Of a stretch of DNA of 64,000 nucleotides, positions 29,246 to 39,661 are shown piece by piece. The translations under genes and the position numbers were made by a program. Position 1 is the stretch's first letter. Each line of letters opens with the position of its first letter. The notes under the pieces are model-generated. The model did not search any database and was not told the DNA's origin. It was given only the letters and a program-made list of their open reading frames with translations. The stretch comes from Meandrina meandrites (Eukaryota; Cnidaria; Anthozoa; Scleractinia; Meandrinidae): NCBI GenBank assembly GCA_963693305.1, contig OY855912.1, positions 7,061,001 through 7,125,000 of the forward strand, in the 5' to 3' direction.

Positions 29246-29865
29246 GGCCGAAAATGCATTTTTACACTTGAAGTCCGTTTGTCGAGTCGACATGCTCTAG
29301 GTCAGTAGGGCGAAAAGCGGGCGACCTAGAGCCTGGAACAGGCTAACAGTGAATCTGTCTACTCCTACGACTCGTACGACTTGACAACCCATCGCAGGGC
29401 CCTTGCATACTATAACATGCTGAAACATTTCTAAGTCCCCTTTATGAGTGGCATTTCTCCACTCAAAAATTCTATTTGTCGACACGACACAAGTCCATTA
29501 GTACGTGTTGTAAAACGTCTTTTTGGACGCGTATAAGGGTAGCAGTATTGGACAACCCTCAAATAATTTGGTGTTATTTGCAATTATAGTTAGGCAATTC
29601 GTTGCAATAATGGTGTTATAGTTACTGCGGGGTACATATATAATCTTAACGACTTTAAGAGAGTTCTAAGCAAATGAAAAACGGTTATCTGTAAGCGAGT
29701 GTAACAACGGCTGTTTCTAGAAGATGTTCGAAGCTCAAAATTCTTAGCGGATGTTTGCTTCGATGTGCATGGTTCAGGTATGGTGCAAAGCTACTGCAAG
29801 CATCAAGAACGTTACCTTATAGCCTTGAACTAACGAGAAATGGCATCCATTTAGTACTGTTATAC

Positions 29866-30161
29866 ATGTAAAATGTAAATGTAAATGTTGTTGTTTATAG
29901 TGGTCATGCACTTAGCTTCGAGATAGCTAGTTTAGGCATGCCACTGAAACATAGGAAACAAATAACTTTAAATGAACATAACATGGTTAAAAATCCCAAC
30001 TGGCTGGAGGCAGACCAGTTGGCTATATACAAAGCGTGACCGAGGATTTGAACTCGGGACGACCGTGAAACAGATCCAGCTAGTGGCAGGGTGGAGGGCT
30101 TGAACCCGGGACCTCCGGATTACAAGACCAGCGCCCTAAACAACTCGGCCACGCTGCCTCC
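29866..30161 (-). mobile_element. tRNA-derived SINE with Thr-like head
   Basis: On the minus strand it starts GGAGGCAGCGTGGCCGAGTT, with an anticodon-loop-like CTTGTAA and a B box GGGTTCAAGCCC. A second B-box-like GAGTTCAAATCC follows, then GCCAACTGG...CCAGTTGGGA and a tail of TTTACATTTACATT. I recall this arrangement as an abundant coral SINE. It is not a functional tRNA gene: the acceptor stem does not close properly and the SINE body continues. Confidence 0.82.
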
Positions 30162-30609
30162 TTCAAAATATTGTAAATTGTATGAATAAAGCTTGTGAAA
30201 AACCTTTTTAGTATACAATGAATCAGATTTTGAGTGATTTGACATCTTGCATCATTATGTCTTGCGACGGAAGGAGGAATCTATGTACAAAAAAACCTGG
30301 CTCATAGAAAGCATCCTGACGATAGATAGCGTTAGAGCGTTATATATTGCCCTCACTATATTTGCGTCAGGCAAGTGATTTTCAGTATAAAGAGGGGGGA
30401 TACGACAAGGGGTACTTTCTGTAGACCTAACCATTCTTTTAATGTTTCTTGGCAATGCTCTTGGATCGTTTGAATAATAAGAATTGGAGCGCTTTAGCGT
30501 TTTATTCAGGTCTCTTAGATGTACCTGCGCTGTGTGATTGGCATATTTTATGGGCTGGACTCGAAATATTATCATTTACTCAGAGCGATCGTTTTTTCCT
30601 GTAAGATAA

Positions 30610-31012
30610 TTATTGTCGCCTACGGATTGCGGATTTTTGCGATAGAGTAAGCGGATTCGCGGATTTCGAAAGAACAGCGGATTGCGGATTAACTGAGAAT
30701 TTTGGCCCGGATTCTGGACTCTTTGACCTCTTTATGTCGGGAAGTTCAGATCGTAGATACCAAAATGAAGTTTGAATCACTTTAGTCGGTCTTCGTCGAT
30801 ATGTTGGCGGAATTGTCGCACAAAGAAGCGATAAAACGAAACTTGTTAAAAAAAATGGTACAAAAATATCATCTACCGTTCCTTGCAGTATACTGTAGTA
30901 AAACTATACCACACGAACTTTTCAAGTAATGCGGATTCGGATTTGAACGAAAATAGTGGCGGATTGACGGATTTGGCCAAAAAATAGCACGGATCGGCGG
31001 ATTTGCGTACCC
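30610..31012. repeat. GCGGATT-rich element
   Basis: Clusters of GCGGATT/GCGGATTT at both ends (30625-30700 and 30935-31005) flank an unrelated middle. This resembles the subterminal repeats of a non-autonomous DNA transposon. Termini and target duplication could not be fixed. Confidence 0.5.
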
Positions 31013-31192
31013 CTATTCACCCCCTCCTTACGCACGGACCTCGAACTCGAAAAAATAACAGGTAAATCAAAACAAGTAAAAGGAAAGGATAAAGAGTCTC
31101 CTGATAAGTAGCAGGAAGAACTGAATTCCTGTTGTTACGTACTACCAAAATCTCAGAAAGAACTTATAAGGAAATGCATGACGATCGCAAAG

Positions 31193-31560
31193 CCCGGGGG
31201 AACTCCTCCATAGAAGTGACAGGGGTGCTCGTCGTACCTTTTAGGGGGTAAAATTGGAGGAATGGTACTGTTTAGCGTACTTTAACGTTAAATGACGGTC
31301 TCTGGAGTTGTCGAGGTACATTTTAGGGGTCTTTGAGGTCACCAATCTGAAAATATAACAGGACCCGAATCGTATTTGTTATTTTACTTGAAAACAGTCA
31401 TGCCATTGTCAGTTAATTTTTTATATCAGAATTGGTACCTCTCAGGGGTGAAAATGAGTTTGAGCCACGCCCACAGAACGAGATTCTGAAACCTTTTAAC
31501 TGTGTTTCGAAATTTTCCGACGAGCACCGCCGTCATTTCCATAGGTGAGTTCCCGCGGGT
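31193..31560. mobile_element. MITE with about 45-bp imperfect inverted ends (CCCGGGGGAACTC)
   Basis: Left end CCCGGGGGAACTCCTCCATA, then GACAGGGGTGCTCGTCG. Right end CGACGAGCACCGCCGTCATT, then CCATAGGTGAGTTCCCGCGGG. The arms are imperfect reverse complements and the interior has no coding capacity. Confidence 0.75.
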
Positions 31561-31899
31561 CACCAAGGTGAATTGAAATTTCAAGCATAGTACTGAATTA
31601 TCGTGAGCTGATGTTTCGTATAAATTAATAATTATGTAAGCCCTTGTAAAATGTGTATCACAACAAGCTGGTTTAGGTTTTATTGGAAAAGTTGCCAGGC
31701 TTTGTTGCGACCTCTGATAATAATACCTCGGAGTGGTAATTTTGGTGCGTTGTGATTGGTCAGATGTGATTCATTTGGTTTTGTTGGTACGAATTGTTGG
31801 ATCATTATTGGCTAGATTCTGGAAAATAGATTTTGCGTGTTTATCTTGTTGAACAAACTAAGAATTCGTTAAAAGTTTTTCATTTGAAAAACTCAAAAT

Positions 31900-32121
31900 A
31901 AAGCACATGCAGATAAAAGAAAACTGAAATTAATTGCAGTGTACCACATCAGGGGGTGTTACTCATTAATTATAAATAAAGTTATTTCCATTAAAATATG
32001 ACCTTAGGGTGCAGAGTATGAAAAACCGGCTGCTTCATCTCACATGTAAATGAGATTTAACTAGCTACACTTTCAAACGCCAGAACAAAAGTCAGTATAG
32101 CTCGCGAAACGTATCTTTATG
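31900..32121 (+). promoter_or_regulatory. Conserved upstream region of gene C
   Basis: Contains TTAATTATAAATAAA (31966-31980) about 150 bp before the start and CGGCTGCTTCATCTCACAT immediately upstream, matching genes A and B. A promoter role is inferred. Confidence 0.5.
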
Positions 32122-35100
32122 ATGGCTGGCTTGCGGCTGATTCAGTTAGCCACTGCCGTTCTCAGCATTCTCCTGGCAATCTTATTTGTGATGGCGAACA
32201 CAAACTTTTGTGGAAGCGTTTTTGAAACTCAAGTGGGTGAGTAAAAACAATGAGAGCTGACACATCTATGAGTTTTTCTAGTTCTTCTAGTTGTTTGCAT
32301 TAAAAAACTGCGACAAACAACATGGAAGAGGATATGGGTTGGGATGTTAGAATATCAGATAGTTGAATTTTAGGTGATTTATCAGCTATCAGTTAAACTT
32401 TCAGCCCATTTCTCAGGTGACATTTAAAATTTTGACCATTTGTCAGACATTAGTTTTGTCGCATTCAAACCCTTAGGGAAATCTCTTTTAACTGTTTGTT
32501 CGCAACGTGAAAACTTTCATTTTCTTTCCCTTTTAGACCATGCCTTAATTGATCCCGGCATGGAAAAGTTTGTTGTTGTCGACGATTTTGAATGTCAGCT
32601 TAAATGCATCGCAAATAACAGTTGTAAGTCCTTCAATGTTCATCCCAGTGGCATTAAATCAAAAGTCGTTTGTGAGCTTAACAACAAAACCCGACAGATG
32701 AAGCCAGGGCAGTTTAAATGGAAGAAAGGATCTACATACTATGGTTCTGTTCAGGTAAGTTGAATTGCATGCATTAAATTGCTTTGAAAGTAGCCACGGC
32801 ATGGTTTGCATCGTCTTGAAAAATTTAACCTATAAATGTTTCAAATTCGTCATTTGTAATCCGTCTCAGTTTTAACCATCCTTATTCTGTTTAAGTATCA
32901 TCTCTTTGTTGTTTTTCTTGAATATTATAAGGTTTCCTTTACTCCAATGGGTAATTTGGTTCGTGGTAAAAAAAAAATAACTCAAGACATCGCAAGGTAG
33001 CTTCTTAAGAGCAGGTGTCCACAAAAATCAAACATTGAGTGGCAAACTTAAAAATTTCAAAATCGCTCAAACTTTGGCTGTCAGTATACCATAATGAGTT
33101 ATTCATCTCCATGCAATTCATTTGTCAAATAACGTTTTCTTTCGGCAGGAAATGACGATCATAAATTTCACGGCCAGACACGGGAAAATTCGACTTGAAA
33201 ATTAGCGGTTTTTAAGCAAACCACTTGCCTTTACTATAAACCTGAAGACATCCACTTGTTATCAGCTTATTCTACATCTTTTCCAGATTTTATTCTATAA
33301 TTTCTATGACGTTTAAATAAATTCATGACACTAAGAGAGATCTGAAAGAAATCCCACTCTTTCTCTATGGAAATGACAAGGTAAATTAAAGAAATTATTT
33401 GCCATACTACCTTTATATCAAATAAACTGATATTTTGGAAATAAAGTTGGGAAGAAATGGCCTTTCAATTGATGTTACTTTTTGTCTGGGGAAATTAAAT
33501 CGTTCTCCCTGAGAAAGCGCTAAAAATCACAAAATCAAGCAAATAAGAGATTGCGTGACAGACGTGACAAAGGTGGAAATTGTGATTTTCGGATATTTTA
33601 GCCAAAACTCGATAAAAATAAACTGATTTCATTGCTGTTCATAAAACAACATCATTTTCTTTTGAGAATCTACATTTTTTGCTTATTATATCAATGTACC
33701 GACCGCCGTACCCATGTGTAAGCAAATTCATACTCCAGTCCACTGGGGGACTGATAAATAGCCACTGGAAGTTTTAGCGTAACATTAGCAAAGTATCCTT
33801 TCCAAATTTCAAAACAAGCTCAGAGAAGGGGCCGTCCCTTCTGTTACTGGTGGCGTGAGACAAGAAAATGGTTCATTACACTTTGTAATATACCGGTAGT
33901 TAAACACCTTAAGGAGGCTCACAAAGGTTTCCAGCAATTTCAAGCTCTTAAACTTTGATGGGCCAGTACTACAAATCTTTATCAGTTGCTGCTACAATAA
34001 TGACATCGAACAAATGTCCAATCATTGCTGAATAAGTTGTGGTCATTTTCATGACGTCACTGGTTACTATAGCAACAGTTTTACCTGTTAAAAACTCCCT
34101 TAATTTGCTCTTTAAGTGCTTATAACTCAAAAACGAGTCCGGTGACCCCCATTTTTTATTATTGAATAATGATTGGCATGTTAAGATGCAACTTTTTGCA
34201 AAGTTAAAAAAATTTCTGTCGAGCGGTTTCAGAGCCACCTTAAATTTTCGGAAATTTAAGGTGGCTCTGAAACCGCTCGACAGAAATTTTTTTAACTTTG
34301 CAAAAAGTTGCATCTTAACATGCCAATCATTATTCAATAATAAAAAATGGGGGTCACCGGACTCGTTTTTGAGTTATAAGCACTTAAAGAGCAAATTAAG
34401 GGAGTTTTTAACAGGTAAAACTGTTGCTATAGTAACCAGTGACGTCATGAAAATGACCACAACTTATTCAGCAATGATTGGACATTTGTTCGATGTCATT
34501 ATTGTAGCAGCAACTGATAAAGATTTGTAGTACTGGCCCATCAAAGTTTAAGAGCTTGAAATTGCTGGAAACCTTTGTGAGCCTCCTTAAGGTGTTTAAC
34601 TACCGGTATATTACAAAGTGTAATGAACCATTTTCTTGTCTCACGCCACCAGTAACAGAAGGGACGGCCCCTTCTCTGAGCTTGTTTTGAAATTTGGAAA
34701 GGATACTTTGCTAATGTTACGCTAAAACTTCCAGTGGCTATTTATCAGTCCCCCAGTGGACTGGAGTATGAATTTGCTTACACATGGGTACGGCGGTCGG
34801 TACATTGATATAATAAGCAAAAAATGTAGATTCTCAAAAGAAAATGATGTTGTTTTATGAACAGCAATGAAATCAGTTTATTTTTATCGAGTTTTGGCTA
34901 AAATATCCGAAAATCACAATTTCCACCTTTGTCACGTCTGTCACGCAATCTCTTATTTGCTTGATTTTGTGATTTTTAGCGCTTTCTCAGCGAGAACTAT
35001 TTAATTTCCCCAGACAAAAAGTAACATCAATTGAAAGGCCATTTCTTCCCAACTTTATTTCCAAAATATCAGTTTATTTGATATAAAGGTAGTATGGTAA

Positions 35101-38100
35101 ATAGTTTCTTAAATTTACCTTGTCGTTTCCATAGAGAAAAAGTGGGATTTCTTTCAGATCTCTCTTAGTGTCATGAATTTATTTAAACGTCATAGAAATT
35201 ATAGAATAAAATCTGGAAAAGATGTAGAATAAGCTGATAACAAGTGGATGTCTTCAGGTTTTATAGTAAAGGCAAGTGGTTTGCTTAAAAACCGCTAATT
35301 TTCAAGTCGAATTTTCCCGTTTCTGGCCGTGAAATTTATGATCGTCATTTTCTGCCAAAAGAAAAAGTTATTTGACAAATGAATTGCATGGCGATGAATA
35401 ACTCATTATGGACTACTAACAGTCAGAGTTTGAGCAATTTTGAGTTTTCACACTTTTGCCGCTATTTTCCGATTTTGTTTGATTCTTGCAGACATTCTCT
35501 CTTAAGGTAAATTAGGGAAAACAAAAGCAAACATTCGCTGTTTGATTGGCTTATCAGTTTAATTCCGTCTCGGGTTTTCTTTGTTAATTTTTAAAATGCA
35601 CTGTAATGGATTTTATTTTCAATCCCAGTGACATGTCAAAGCTTTGTTTTCGCATGAATTAAGTAAAATTTTACATCGATCTGACAAGTAAATATTTCAG
35701 TGCACTTTCTAAAGCTTGTCTCTTTGCCGTTGCGATCTGATCTTCGTGTTTACGCTGTTTCTGTTTTTTTCCCCCGGTTATGTGGACGTTGTAACAAGAA
35801 AAATCCAAATTCATTAGAGCGGTGATTTTTGAACCCGCCATTTCTCGAAGCTCACGGTAGTTGAACCCAAAGCCGTTTCCGTTGGCGGGATATGCTTTAC
35901 TCAGAGACATACGTTTTTTTACCCTCTCCGTTGGAGGTTTGACATATCGTACCCTGGGCACTAGAGGAGTTTTCTCCTGCACGGCGGAAAACCACGCTTC
36001 GGCAGTCAAAAAGACAACTCTGACAAACAGCGTAAAAATCGGGGTTCTACTGAAATAAAATCCTATATTGAAAGACCTTAAGGTGGGTGGTAACGATTTC
36101 CAGTACTTCCCAGCTCTTATACTTTGATGGGTCGGTGCTACAAATGTTTAACAGTCGCTGCTACAATAATAATTAAACCAAATACCCAATCATTGCTGAT
36201 CAAGTTGTGGTTATTTTCCTGACATTACTGGTTACCATAGCAACAGCATAAGCTGTTAAAAAGATCCATATTTTAGCTTTAAGTGCTAATATCTTCAAAA
36301 CGAGTTCATTGACCCCAGTTTTTATTATTGAATGAAGATCAGCATGTTAGCAAGTAAGTAAACTTTAATTTATGCAGGGTAGTCCACTCAGCTCGAAGGC
36401 TGGTATCCATAGGGGCGCTGCATCTAAAGCATTTACATGAAAATTTAATAAGATCAAAAACAAGCTTATTACATGAAATGTAATGTATAAGTGTGTTAAG
36501 AAAAAACTTTTTTCAAAGTTAAAAACTTTCAGTCGCGCGGTTGCAGAGCCACTTCAAATTTTCGTCATGATATATAGACATATATATTTTTCATTTTAGT
36601 TGAAAACTAACTTGTGAACGATGAATGCCTCCAGAAAAATTCTTATTCTCCTAAAACTTATTTGACTTATTTATCTCACCGCTAAAAATCACAGCTATCT
36701 TCTTAAATAGCTTAGCTGGGACAACCAATCGATTAGAAGTGCGAGGCAAAAGGCTAATTTAATGTAAAAGTGTGTTAATAAGCTCGCCCCAGATTTGTCT
36801 CTATAACATTTTTACTCCGGAAATTTCGTCCTATGATCTTCGCGACGCAACGCAAAAATTGTCTCTACCGAAACCAAGAACTGACTAGCTGAAACATAGC
36901 TTCAGTTACAGTGGTGCTATTTTTATGGAACAATCTCCCCGAAGAACAGCGCACTACAGAATCCTTACACATATTCAAGAGAAGCATAAATATAAATGGT
37001 TCTCTGCATCGAACTCCCACACGGCAAATATGTAAACCATAAATAAAATATCTTTATTTTTCTATTATTGTACTGATATTTACCGTGTTTAAATAAAGTT
37101 GTCATTCATTTTTTATTAAATGAATGTACTAACACAGGTTTCCTGCATCGGTGGCTCCGATTCTAAGAACTTACCCCAAAATTCCGGACACTGCCATCCA
37201 GGATACGAGGGAGAACGCTGCCACACGCGTGAGTTCTATTCATCTCACTTTTGTTCTGTTCAACATAATGTTCGCTAAAGGGATAAAATGTTTAAAAAAT
37301 CAAAGGCTATATATACAAAGTTAAAAGATCAATTAAAACCAAACTTTTTAGACCACATCCACTTTGTATATGAAGCCTTTGATTCTTTAAATACTTTTGT
37401 TCTGTACACTAAGAACACAGCCAGAGGCAGAGCCACAGTATTTTTGCAGGTTTATCACAAGGACGGTCCATGATCCGTTTAACTGGCTTTAAACCGTTTG
37501 ATATCTTTGAGATAGATAATTGTCCGTCATAATTAAAAAATAAATAATAAGTAATGGTAATAGGACTGAGTGGAGTCCAAATCGGTCTGTAATCATACGA
37601 GTGATTAACAAAATCGGACGACCGCGTAGAGCGAGTCCGATTTGTTTAATCACGAGTATGATTACAGACAAAATTGGACGACACTCCAATTCCAGTCCTA
37701 TTATCAATTAATCATAAGTACAACAAAATTGAGAAAAAAATTCGATAAAGCGAAGCCTACTACGGACTTTTCATCACTAAGGCCACGAAGCCATTCTTGA
37801 AGCTGAAGGTTTTAGGAATATCAAGGAGTATTTAGTCACAACAAGGAACCGAATAAAGAGCGCGCGCATGCACAGCAGACCACAGCACGTGAACTTTGTT
37901 ATTGGACACCTTGTTATTGGACACTTTGTTATTGGACACCTTGTTATTGGACACTTTGTTATAGGACACTTTGTTATTGGACACTTTAGCCGCGCGCGCT
38001 CCAATTTGATAAAAAAAATATGGCCTGCTAAGAACCAATCAGATTCGAGAATTTTGTTATAGTTGTGATTTAACTAAATAATAACCAAAGGGAGTGAGAC

Positions 38101-39259
38101 GATTGGTATTCCTTAAATACTATTTATTATATGACCAGTCTTAAAAGATGATATGTCTGGCATAACGTTTTGTGAAACTTCACATTTCCATTGCAGATGA
38201 GAAGGGATTGTATTCAAACCGTCCTGCCCGTTCATGCAAAGACATTCTGGATTCTGGACAGTCAAAAGGAGATGGCGAGTACTGGATCGACCCTGAGGAA
38301 AACGGAAACCCTTTAAAAGTCTACTGTGACATGACAACAGACGGTGGTAAGTGATGGATTAATGTTGCATTGATAAAAATTATTCTTTATAAGACGGGCT
38401 TGTTATTGAAGTAATGGTACGCAAAAGGTACTTTTCAAAACCTGTTCTTCTTGGGCTCTGCTCAAATTCATTTTCAACTGGAAGCTGGCAGGAAATTCTA
38501 ACATTGCCGATTGAAGATTTAAGCACAGTTAGAAATATCAAAAGAAGAATTTTTCTCTTAAAGGTACGATGACCAACACCGTCACTTTAAGCGAAGTGCT
38601 CCTACCCTTTCCTCTACCCCTCTCTCGAACCATACAAGTCATATACGTACTGACTACACTTGCACCTTGACAAGGTGGAAGACACTTTAATTCCTTTTAA
38701 TCCGAGGCTTAATATTACTTCAGGAGGCTGGCTTATGATCTTCAACGTTGTGATCGAGGGCTCATCTCCTCCTGCCATACTTGGTTTCGAGACATCATAC
38801 TGCGGAATCAGCAATTACAAGAACAACAACATGGCTCTCGCGACTAGCGCCTTGAATGAGCTGAGAACATATTCGTCTTTCACTCAACTGAGGTTCCACT
38901 GCTATAAACGGCAGCCGGGACGTACGTTCCACGTGACCACGGCCCCTAACAGCACTGGTGAAGCTGTAGTCCAGTACTTCAGCCGTCAGACGGATGCCAT
39001 GCCCTATGCCTGTGGATCTTTTGCAAGACTGGAAGCGGACAACTCGTACCTCGCAAATGATTGTGCAAATTGGGGAAAAGATAATGGCGTCTATAAAGTT
39101 GGTAAATGGGGACATCAAGGAATGCGCGAGTTCTATGAATTTCCAGCATTTATTTACGCCTTATCTCACTGGGCAACTTCGCCATCGAACAGATGGGAAT
39201 GTGACGACTTTAAGCCTGGTGCATCACCTGGAGATTTTTGGAAGATTTATGTTCGTTAA
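32122..39259 (+). CDS. Gene C: signal-PAN/apple-EGF-fibrinogen-like protein
   Basis: Exons 32122-32236, 32537-32754, 37138-37228, 38197-38346, 38724-39259; 1110 bp, 369 residues, phases 1-0-1-1. A second ATG three bases upstream (32119) would add one Met; 32122 matches the start of gene A. Signal segment LATAVLSILLAILFVMA; PAN/apple with FECQLKC, NSCKSFNVH, CELNNKTRQM; EGF-like with SGHCHPGYEGERC; half domain SCKDILDSG, GDGEYWIDP, VYCDMTTDGG; C-terminal domain ending GDFWKIYVR. Intron 2 is enlarged to 4.4 kb by a 2.5-kb palindrome and other inserts. The TAA stop lies inside the TTAA target of a MITE. Exon 4 begins HEKGLYSNRPARS, diverging most from A and B at that junction. Family role unknown. 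Confidence 0.88.
33005..35505. mobile_element. 2.5-kb TTAA-bounded palindrome (foldback) in gene C intron 2
   Basis: Two arms of about 1.24 kb are reverse complements around about 34249. The inner part is identical over at least 33969-34530: both strands give the same 122-codon frame there. The outer part shows scattered mismatches (for example CTCCCTGAGAAAG vs CTCGCTGAGAAAG). Outer ends are TTAAGAGCAGGTGTCCAC and, reversed, TTAAGAGAGAATGTCTGC. Each arm contains a nested TTAAGG(T/A)GGCTC element (33909-34243 and its mirror, about 34256-34590), set head to head. No transposase is visible. Confidence 0.9.
35671..36009 (-). other. Unrecognised 112-codon ORF antisense in gene C intron 2
   Basis: Open from ATG to TAA with balanced, coding-like composition (RELREMAGSKITALMNLDF; KQKQRKHEDQIATAKRQALE). 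There is an acceptor-like GCCGTGCAG early in the frame. I recognise no domain. It could be the last exon of a captured gene, a retrocopy fragment or a transposon remnant. Confidence 0.35.
36078..36556. mobile_element. TTAAGGTGG-family MITE with a nested insert
   Basis: The left end TTAAGGTGGGTGGTAACG and interior (TTTGATGGGTC, GTTACCATAGCAACA, TTGACCCCAGTTTTTATTATTGAAT) match the arms of the 33-35.5-kb palindrome and the 47.07-kb element. The right end GCAGAGCCACTTCAAA is degraded. About 145 bp (about 36352-36500, starting AGTAAGTAAACTTTAATTTA) is absent from the relatives, so it is a later insertion, perhaps a retroelement tail. Confidence 0.7.
37559..37702. mobile_element. Foldback MITE in gene C intron 3
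   Basis: AATAGGACT...GAGTCCAAATCGGTCTGTAA pairs with TTACAGACAAAATTGGACGA...AGTCCTATT. The inner arms (AAATCGGAC/GTCCGATTT) also pair. One imperfect hairpin covers the 144 bp. Confidence 0.82.
37894..37988. repeat. Six tandem 15-bp units (TTGTTATTGGACAC)
   Basis: Units of the type CTTTGTTATTGGACA, with one TATAGG variant and alternating ACC/ACT ends. Flanked by GCGCGC motifs on both sides and located about 210 bp before exon 4 of gene C. Confidence 0.93.
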
Positions 39260-39661
39260 AGGGACACTGTCACCAATTTTTTAAGATAACTTATTTAAAA
39301 AGCCAAAAAACATTCTAATCACAGGAGACCCCGAAATACTGGTCCAGTTTCGCTTAAAACTATCCAACCAGCTCTTTGAGACTATAATTTAGTGTGTTTG
39401 CAATTTGGCTGCGGATCGCCAGGATGTGAATGGCTGCAACTTGAAAACATCAGGCTGTTTTTTTTTCAAGTTCTTCTTTTGTTTTGTGGAAAAATCGCCC
39501 GTAACTGACTATGGTTTCGGTTCTTCCTTTCAAAAAATCAATTGATTTGCTTCTCTTGACTTTCTGGGAGTATTCTGTGTACGTGAAAAAGCATTTCAAT
39601 TCATCTTTTTCACATTTTCTCCCCCAAAACGTAAAAAACACCCATGACAGTGCCCCTTTAA
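39256..39661. mobile_element. TTAA-bounded MITE inserted at the gene C stop codon
   Basis: Left end TTAAAGGGACACTGTCACC, right end GACAGTGCCCCTTTAA. The left TTAA (39256-39259) contains the TAA stop of gene C (39257-39259). The interior is collinear with the 14426-14744 copy, with an extra stretch around 39380-39460. It supplies the start of the gene C 3' UTR. Confidence 0.88.

Noticed and set aside
30090..30161. Possible genuine tRNA-Thr gene (minus)
   Set aside because: The anticodon loop and B box look right, but the acceptor stem does not close. A second B-box-like segment and a SINE body follow.
30255..30575. 106-codon minus-strand ORF after the Thr-like SINE
   Set aside because: No recognisable motif and not in a conserved context. 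Treated as chance.
33969..34530. Two identical 122-codon ORFs on opposite strands
   Set aside because: They are mirror images created by the palindrome and cover non-coding MITE sequence, not a protein gene.
37894..37988. CRISPR-like array
   Set aside because: Units are contiguous 15-mers without unique spacers, in a eukaryotic intron.
37777..38062. ORFs with repeated VIGHF/ITKCP motifs
   Set aside because: Translations of the 15-bp tandem repeat in several frames, not a repeat protein.
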